From positions 10,717 to 38,119 of IMG/VR virus record IMGVR_UViG_3300030106_003574: a stretch of 27,403 nucleotides of DNA; one strand, given 5' to 3'. The notes under the pieces were generated by a model, which was given only the letters and a program-made list of their open reading frames with translations, searched no databases and was not told the DNA's origin. This DNA is from a virus. A program made the translations under genes and the position numbers. How positions within the stretch are numbered: the first letter of the stretch is position 1; the number at the start of each line of letters is the position of its first letter. Below, piece after piece: positions 23,301 to 27,403 of this stretch.

Positions 23301-24143
23301 ACTTTCATTTAAGGTTATGGTTCTTGCCGCACCTACTGCATTTACCGTAACATTATTGTTTTGTGTTGTGAATGTGCCTGCTGTAGTTAAATCCCCACCA
23401 AGAGTCAAAGTATTTGAACCAAATAGCGCATTAGCTTGGTGTGTCTGTAACCTACCAATCGAACCTGTTGAGATTGATGAAGCGCTGATACTACGATTAA
23501 ATGTAGCATCACCTGCCTCTGACATATCTAATGTTAATGCGGTTATCGTTGCTGAATCGTCAACACCTTTTAAAAGTATATCGTTATTATTACTTATGGA
23601 TTTTATTACTAAGTCAGAAGATACTCTACTTAATCTACCAAATTCTGTTCCGTCATCTTTTAATTTGATATCCGCACCATTAGCATCAAATATAATATCC
23701 CCTTCCACATCAAGTGTTAAATCTCCTGATGATAAATCTATTTCTGTTCCGTCAATAGTAATGTTATCAACTGTTACTCCACCATCAGCATCTAAACTTG
23801 TCGCTGAAGTAACTCCTAATGTAGACTGACCTGGCACCACTAAAGAACCAAACGAACCAGTTGATGTTGATGAACCACTAATTTGATTTGAGCCACCACC
23901 TTGAAATGAACCACTTATATCGGCAGCAAGTTGTGCTGAACTTGATACGAGTGTTTTTGAGGTACTACCTGCTTCTACGTCGGAAACTCTCGTGGAGAAA
24001 GAAGAACTTACCGTAGTAAATGACCCACTTATAACATTACCTAAACTAGAAGATATATCCGCCGCTATTATGCTACCATCCTCAATATTTGTGGTGGTTA
24101 CTGTTATTGGGTCTGCACTCTGTGGTTTACCGATGTAAGGCAT
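20307..24143 (-). CDS. Tail fibre with VGIGT repeats and G2-type self-cleaving chaperone (1278 aa)
   Basis: Starts MPYIGKPQSADPITVTTTNI. It then has SGS/SSAQ linkers, a beta region with GDIIFDANGADIKLKDDGTE common in marine phage fibres, the shared module (about 315-385), and six or so GNVGIGT-type repeats. The C-terminus (about 1070-1278) is different from its neighbours: GYDYAEMFEWEDGN, DRVGYSVVF, EPIGVVSARPGVIGDNP, then AWQGKWKTDEWDRKIP. This matches the peptidase G2 chaperone of phi29/GA-1 neck appendages (Asp/Glu autocleavage). It closes with IKMKDVSDSIQLWLVK and has no final coiled coil. Its ATG overlaps by one base the stop of the 112-aa gene (TAATG), with TTGGAG upstream. A vestige of an S74 end follows the stop. 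Confidence 0.82.
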   Translation of the reverse strand: MPYIGKPQSADPITVTTTNIEDGSIIAADISSSLGNVISGSFTTVSSSFSTRVSDVEAGSTSKTLVSSSAQLAADISGSFQGGGSNQISGSSTSTGSFGSLVVPGQSTLGVTSATSLDADGGVTVDNITIDGTEIDLSSGDLTLDVEGDIIFDANGADIKLKDDGTEFGRLSRVSSDLVIKSISNNNDILLKGVDDSATITALTLDMSEAGDATFNRSISASSISTGSIGRLQTHQANALFGSNTLTLGGDLTTAGTFTTQNNNVTVNAVGAARTITLNESLTVGDGNDGTITFSGASKTLTVEENSNVNQDLTTDASPTFAAGTITGDFAVGGTLTAQEVHTEFESASILFTSGSTQFGNSSDDVHDFKGNTISGSVTSTGSFGSIVTKGTGVTTFMGGDVGIGTDSPTGQLTIASSTSPTLTFKDTGGGTDSKIFRLAGGGDAFFFEGRNDADSGDGDAGTMMTFNLTNGNVGIGTDNPAYKLEVADATNPQIAVTDTTNTVTTMLRALDDQGYVGTQTDHPLRLVTDGTIRATLDTSGNVGIGTATPVSGGLHIHTDASTEGIYLKSTGNTRNNLVFDSNISSAADNIAFIDANWNETNVARISMFTGTDTSNKDDGRIGFATAAAGTVAERMRIESDGRVAIKATSFPQDFGNDRGHLLISSVDDAGANNYGVLQLQGHSIANDVAVGSIAFYDHDNNTALIQTQRDDSTSKGNILFYTNGGSGVTERMRIKSTGVITTASGSSQAGGISIKDGQIQYSSLGVHTGGTNTYTPASGNHINSAITIDFPNANDSAGLIRFRSHGSMEAFFGYAQDGSNGQGDFVFQNYNGSAYAELMRITQEGQVGIGTTANVNDALLHVKGNGGGHAIAVFEDDTVNANVLIKASDANRNSILNFGDAGSSEIGQVDYDHNDNSMRFVVNAAETIRIANTGDVGIGDDNPDGRLTVNHGANDTGHITIKNSDVAHSFTSLVANDTFVDMRKYSNAEGGLNLQGFSEGERGLALSNFSTVYDTPSNGTAVDKGFQFFAYALSGTNAGNINSNGTAYIFRVRRGDASPAVVLIDEDGDIHADGSTSITGYDYAEMFEWEDGNTGEEDRVGYSVVFGSSGDKIRVASGSEEPIGVVSARPGVIGDNPLAWQGKWKTDEWDRKIPKLIPMVSWSYDFTRGNGEVVQKTFRTEIAYTGSFLSNIPSGSSERGVPYGGSIPSNAHYYNKEESQLADDYDETRDYTTRRGRGEWDTIGLMGKIKVRTGQATGSRWIKMKDVSDSIQLWLVK
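22952..23009 (-). repeat. 58-base identical repeat, copy 2
   Basis: Identical to 19333-19390. It encodes the start of the shared module region in this fibre. Confidence 0.9.
22989..23192 (-). repeat. Shared fibre module, copy in the G2 fibre
   Basis: Encodes ITGDFAVGGTLTAQEVHTEF and the following FTSGSTQFGNSSDDVHDFKG block. Confidence 0.8.
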
Positions 24144-24481
24144 TAAGTAATCTCCAATACGCTAACCACGACATCTAATGACGTTGCCGTGTCGCTTTGA
24201 AATTGTAAAACATCTGCGGCTTGTAAAACGACCTTGTTACCCGCCATGACCTCAACACTTGAACCAACTGGCACAGGCGCAGTCTTGACAACGAAGACAT
24301 CATCTTGACCTGCCGCACTTCCATCCTTTTTCAATTTTATTGAACTTCCGATTGGTGATGAGTGTGTGTTAGCCATACTAGCACCGAGCACGATTGATGT
24401 TGTTGAGCTCGGACAGGTATAAACACCTACGAGAGTTGTTCCGATACTACCACTTGTTATTGATTTAAATGTGTTTGCCAT
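24143..24481 (-). CDS. Small conserved virion-type protein (112 aa)
   Basis: A compact beta-sandwich-looking protein: VGVYTCPSSTTSIVLGASMA, then FVVKTAPVPVGSSVEVMAGN, VVLQAADVLQFQSD and a final LDVVVSVLEIT. The pattern 'VKTAPVPVGSS...GxKVVLxAxDxLxxxSDTAxSLDVVxSVLEI' recurs, in my recollection, in small proteins beside marine phage fibres and is usually listed as structural or hypothetical. Between two fibre genes, it may be a fibre tip, adaptor or decoration. ATG has AAGGAT upstream, and its stop overlaps the next fibre start. Confidence 0.75.
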   Translation of the reverse strand: MANTFKSITSGSIGTTLVGVYTCPSSTTSIVLGASMANTHSSPIGSSIKLKKDGSAAGQDDVFVVKTAPVPVGSSVEVMAGNKVVLQAADVLQFQSDTATSLDVVVSVLEIT

Positions 24482-24499
24482 TTTTTATCCTTATTTACT

Positions 24500-24507
24500 A
24501 TAAATAT
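24500..24507 (-). promoter_or_regulatory. Intergenic ATATTTAT motif upstream of the 112-aa gene
   Basis: The coding strand reads TAATATTTATAG, with TAA the stop of the first fibre. It ends 18 bases before the ATG. Confidence 0.45.
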
Positions 24508-27403
24508 TATCCTAACGCAATTGATAATGCTATTATGTCACCATCCAACGTGTCTAATTTTGTTGCCACCGAAGAGCTAAATGTTGTTAGTGATTCTATA
24601 CTCATACCACCAACTTGAACCTCACCAAAGGAGCCGGTTGAGGTAGCCGAACCACTTATGTTACCGCTTGGGTTAACCACCGAACCACTTATATCAGCGG
24701 CTATCTGAGCAGATGAACTTATTACAGAACCCTCAGCCTCACCCTCCTCCGAGGTGATTCTTGATGCGAGACTTGCTGAGACCGCATTAAATGAACCGCT
24801 TATCGTGGTTCTATCTAAACTTCTAATCACATCAGCGTTATCACCAAGTGAACCACTAATGTCTGCAGCTATTTGAGCTGATGAACTTACGACCGAACCC
24901 TCAGCCTCACCCTCTTCAGCTGTCAATCTCGATGATATGCTTTCTGATACCGAGGTGAAAGAACCACTAATTGTATCTCTTGTTAGGGTTCTGATTACAG
25001 CTGCGTTAGAACCTAATGAACCGCTTATATCAGCTGCTAGTTGAGCTGAGCCAGATACTAAGGTTTCTCCTAATTCATCCTCGGCGGTGGTTATCCTTGA
25101 CGCTAGACTCGAACTTGTGCTTGTAAAAGAACCACTAATCGTATCCCTTGTTAAGGTTCTAATTACAGCCGCATTAGCTCCAAGTGAACCACTTATGTCA
25201 TCAGCTAATTGTGCCGATGAGCTAACAACGGAACCCTCTGCCTCAGCTTCCTCCGCAGTAATTCTTGAAGCCAGACTTGAGGATACCGAAGTAAACGAAC
25301 CACTAATTGTTGTTCTATCTAAACTTCTGATGACATCAGCATTTGAACCTAATGAACCACTTATATCAGCTGCTAATTGAGCTGAACTTGAAACTAATGT
25401 ATTTTCTAACTCATCTTCTGCTATCGTTATTCTCGATGCTAAACTTGAGCTTGTGGTTGTAAATGAGCCACTAATGGTGTCCCTTGTTAATGTTCTTATT
25501 ACGCTAGCATTGGAACCCAAGGAACCGCTAATATCTGCCGCCAGTTGTGCTGAACTTGTGACAACATTAGCTACCTTAGCCCCTAAATGTTCTTTTGAGA
25601 ATGAACCGCTTATGTCGGCTGAAATCTGTGCTGAACTTGATAAAGCTCCGACAAAAGTTCCCTCAAAACTATCTGCCGACATGCTACCTGTGGTGTTCAC
25701 AGAGCCAGTAATATTATGGACATCATCCATACTATTACCAAGCTTAGTAGAACCACTTGTGAATAGTATTGATGCTGATTCAAATGCGGTGTGTACCTCT
25801 TGTGCGGTCAAGGTGCCTGTTACAGTAACATCTCCTATTGTGGTCACACCAGAAACTTGTAGGTTATCATCAATTACGACTGTTCCACCAGCGGAATCTA
25901 ATGTAAGATTACCAGCGGATGTATCAACCTCACTAGCCGCTGTAACACCCACCTGTATATTACCTAAAGTAGAACCACCAGATATATCACCCATATAGGA
26001 TTTTAATCTTGACATCGTGGCTTTTCTATTTGTACCACCAGCTCCGTCATCTAAAATAAATAAATCAGCATCAACAATCGCCGCACCAATATCATCAGCA
26101 CCATCTATATCAATTTGGGTTATATCAAAAGTTGTTAATCGGGTGGATAGTGATGCACTTAGAGCGGTTGATGAACCACTTATGTCGGTTGCTATCTGTG
26201 CCGAGCTGGTGACAACGTTTGCTACTTTATCACCTAAATGTTCTTTTGAGAATGAACCGCTTATATCTGCGGCTATTTGAGCAGATGAGCTAACGACTGA
26301 ACCCTCAGCTTCACTTTCCTCAGCGGTCAGTCTTGATGCTATACTCTCTGAAACAGCCGTGAATGAACCACTAATAGTTGTCCTATCTAAACTCCTAATG
26401 ACCGCTGCGTTATCACCAAGTGAACCGCTTATATCAGCTGCTAATTGAGCCGAACCACTTACTAAAGTCCTAAATCCATTTATGTCCTGCACCAATGCAT
26501 TTTGACCTGTGTGTATCGCCCATCCCATATAACCATGAGAAGAACATTGGTAGTAAATTATCTGAGGACTATCCTTGTCAATCAATAATGTGATTACGTT
26601 ACCATCCACCGAGACGTGAGTCGATGGATTATATTGGGTCGTCTTAGCCGCATCAAAATAAAATCTTATTGGGTGTGATGTCGCTCCACTATAATCAAAC
26701 TTGTAATAACCCTCTGTCAAATATAAGAAAGGGGTTTCAACACCATCAATAATATAACCTTGACTCGAACCAGAATCCTTATAAGGATGGTTTGATGTTT
26801 TTGTTGCTGCTGTTGCTGTAAATGTGTGAGCGCTTGCAGCTGAACTTAACTTACCCTCTGCTAATCTAGCTAAATAATTAAAACCTTGTACTGGCTCTCT
26901 TCCTAACTCTATCTTTCCTGTGGTCGTTAGGGAACCAGCTAAACTCACGTCGTCGTTAAAATCTATTGTCGCTCCACCAGTCGTTGAAACAAAAGCATCA
27001 GCCGATACTGTACCACCAGCTTCAACCCTACCAAATGAACCAGTTGAGGTAGCCGAACCACTTATGTTGACAGTTGGATTTGCGATTGAACCGCTTATGT
27101 CGTCAGCTATTTGTGCGGATGAGCTAATGACTGAACCTTCAGCTTCATCTTCCTCTAATGTCAACCTTAGAGCCAGACTTTCAGAAACGGATGTAAAAGA
27201 ACCACTAACAGCATCAGCTATTTGTGCAGAACCTGATAATGCACCATTGAAAATTCCATTAAATTCATTTGCTGTTATATCACCACTTGCACTTATGTTT
27301 CCACTTGCAGTTATATGTCCACCTGTGGAAATTCTTAATCTTTCTTCACCAGAAGTATGAAAACTAATCGTATCAACATCAGGAAATCTTATCTTTGTAT
27401 TTG
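24507..27403 (-). CDS. Long repeat fibre with cupredoxin-like domain (5' end outside window, 965 aa visible)
   Basis: The frame is open to the window edge; the TTG at 27164 is internal, since in-frame fibre-like sequence (TKIRFPDVDTISFHTSGEER) lies upstream. Visible order: fibre repeat; SSAQ repeats; a domain at about 190-300 with LYLTEGYYKFDYSGATSHPI and YYQCSSHGYMGWAIHTGQ, whose His243, Cys286, His289 and Met292 match type-1 copper ligands; the shared module (about 520-570); then five tandem 56-residue repeats (SSAQLAADISGSLGSNADVI, RSLDRTTISGSF, SLASRITAEEAEAEGSVV). It ends with no S74 or G2 chaperone, just SVATKLDTLDGDIIALSIAL. Probably a trimeric, partly coiled-coil stalk protein. No enzyme motif is seen. 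Confidence 0.8.
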   Translation of the reverse strand, partial: NTKIRFPDVDTISFHTSGEERLRISTGGHITASGNISASGDITANEFNGIFNGALSGSAQIADAVSGSFTSVSESLALRLTLEEDEAEGSVISSSAQIADDISGSIANPTVNISGSATSTGSFGRVEAGGTVSADAFVSTTGGATIDFNDDVSLAGSLTTTGKIELGREPVQGFNYLARLAEGKLSSAASAHTFTATAATKTSNHPYKDSGSSQGYIIDGVETPFLYLTEGYYKFDYSGATSHPIRFYFDAAKTTQYNPSTHVSVDGNVITLLIDKDSPQIIYYQCSSHGYMGWAIHTGQNALVQDINGFRTLVSGSAQLAADISGSLGDNAAVIRSLDRTTISGSFTAVSESIASRLTAEESEAEGSVVSSSAQIAADISGSFSKEHLGDKVANVVTSSAQIATDISGSSTALSASLSTRLTTFDITQIDIDGADDIGAAIVDADLFILDDGAGGTNRKATMSRLKSYMGDISGGSTLGNIQVGVTAASEVDTSAGNLTLDSAGGTVVIDDNLQVSGVTTIGDVTVTGTLTAQEVHTAFESASILFTSGSTKLGNSMDDVHNITGSVNTTGSMSADSFEGTFVGALSSSAQISADISGSFSKEHLGAKVANVVTSSAQLAADISGSLGSNASVIRTLTRDTISGSFTTTSSSLASRITIAEDELENTLVSSSAQLAADISGSLGSNADVIRSLDRTTISGSFTSVSSSLASRITAEEAEAEGSVVSSSAQLADDISGSLGANAAVIRTLTRDTISGSFTSTSSSLASRITTAEDELGETLVSGSAQLAADISGSLGSNAAVIRTLTRDTISGSFTSVSESISSRLTAEEGEAEGSVVSSSAQIAADISGSLGDNADVIRSLDRTTISGSFNAVSASLASRITSEEGEAEGSVISSSAQIAADISGSVVNPSGNISGSATSTGSFGEVQVGGMSIESLTTFSSSVATKLDTLDGDIIALSIALG
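24690..25560 (-). repeat. Tandem 56-codon (168-base) repeats, about five copies
   Basis: Each unit runs from SSAQ(L/I)A to EGSVV or ENTLV. Two subtypes occur (SLDRTTISGS with EAEGSV ends, and TLTRDTISGS with ELENTL ends) in mixed order. Copies differ at many silent sites. Confidence 0.8.
25687..25830 (-). repeat. Shared fibre module, most diverged copy
   Basis: Encodes VTGTLTAQEVHTAFESASIL and FTSGSTKLGNSMDDVHNITG. It has lost part of the downstream half found in the other copies. Confidence 0.75.

Noticed and set aside
24507-27164. TTG at 27164-27162 as the start of the first fibre
   Set aside because: The frame is open upstream to the window edge and encodes typical fibre sequence, so the start lies outside the window.
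13727-27403. Fibre cluster as a diversity-generating retroelement target
   Set aside because: No reverse transcriptase and no template repeat with A-specific mismatches are seen in the window; variation is spread over repeats.

Overview
The window looks like part of the late structural region of an AT-rich marine tailed phage with a contractile, T4-type tail (a myovirus). The basis is a recognisable tail sheath, tail tube, tail assembly chaperone, tape measure, tube-cap/baseplate protein, LysM baseplate protein and hub-like protein. Next to them is a cluster of very long fibres rich in SGS/SSAQ repeats, a style common in marine phage metagenomes, and at the edge a flavin-dependent thymidylate synthase. 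The host cannot be read from the sequence. Every gene I accept lies on the minus strand, so transcription runs from high to low coordinates. Most genes overlap or are separated by fewer than 90 bases.

In transcription order. (1) 27403-13727: four consecutive fibre-like genes with a small conserved structural protein (24143-24481) after the first. The first fibre enters from outside the window, has a 56-residue tandem repeat, and carries what looks like a cupredoxin domain with a full set of type-1 copper ligands. The second ends in a G2-type self-cleaving chaperone. The third and fourth end in S74-type self-cleaving chaperones, and the fourth carries about 30 YadA-head-like repeats. All four share a common module. 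(2) 13701-12224: a glycosyltransferase-like protein, a small unknown protein, and two related coiled-coil proteins, closed by a terminator. (3) 12137-9672: tail sheath with its own strong terminator. (4) 9540-528: tail tube, a 50-residue small protein, a gp26-like chaperone with a probable +1 (or -2) frameshift extension, a 78-residue protein, tape measure, tube cap, LysM protein, large hub-like protein and a 200-residue unknown. This follows a classic build order for a contractile tail. (5) 497-1: start of thyX, cut by the window edge.

The least ordinary points are: the frameshift fusion at a 7-T run; the copper-site-like domain in a fibre; a G2 fibre gene followed, in frame after its stop, by a remnant of an S74 fibre C-terminus; and an 8-base motif (ATATTTAT on the coding strand) at nearly every non-overlapping gene junction. 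That motif is the reverse complement of the core of the T4 late promoter.
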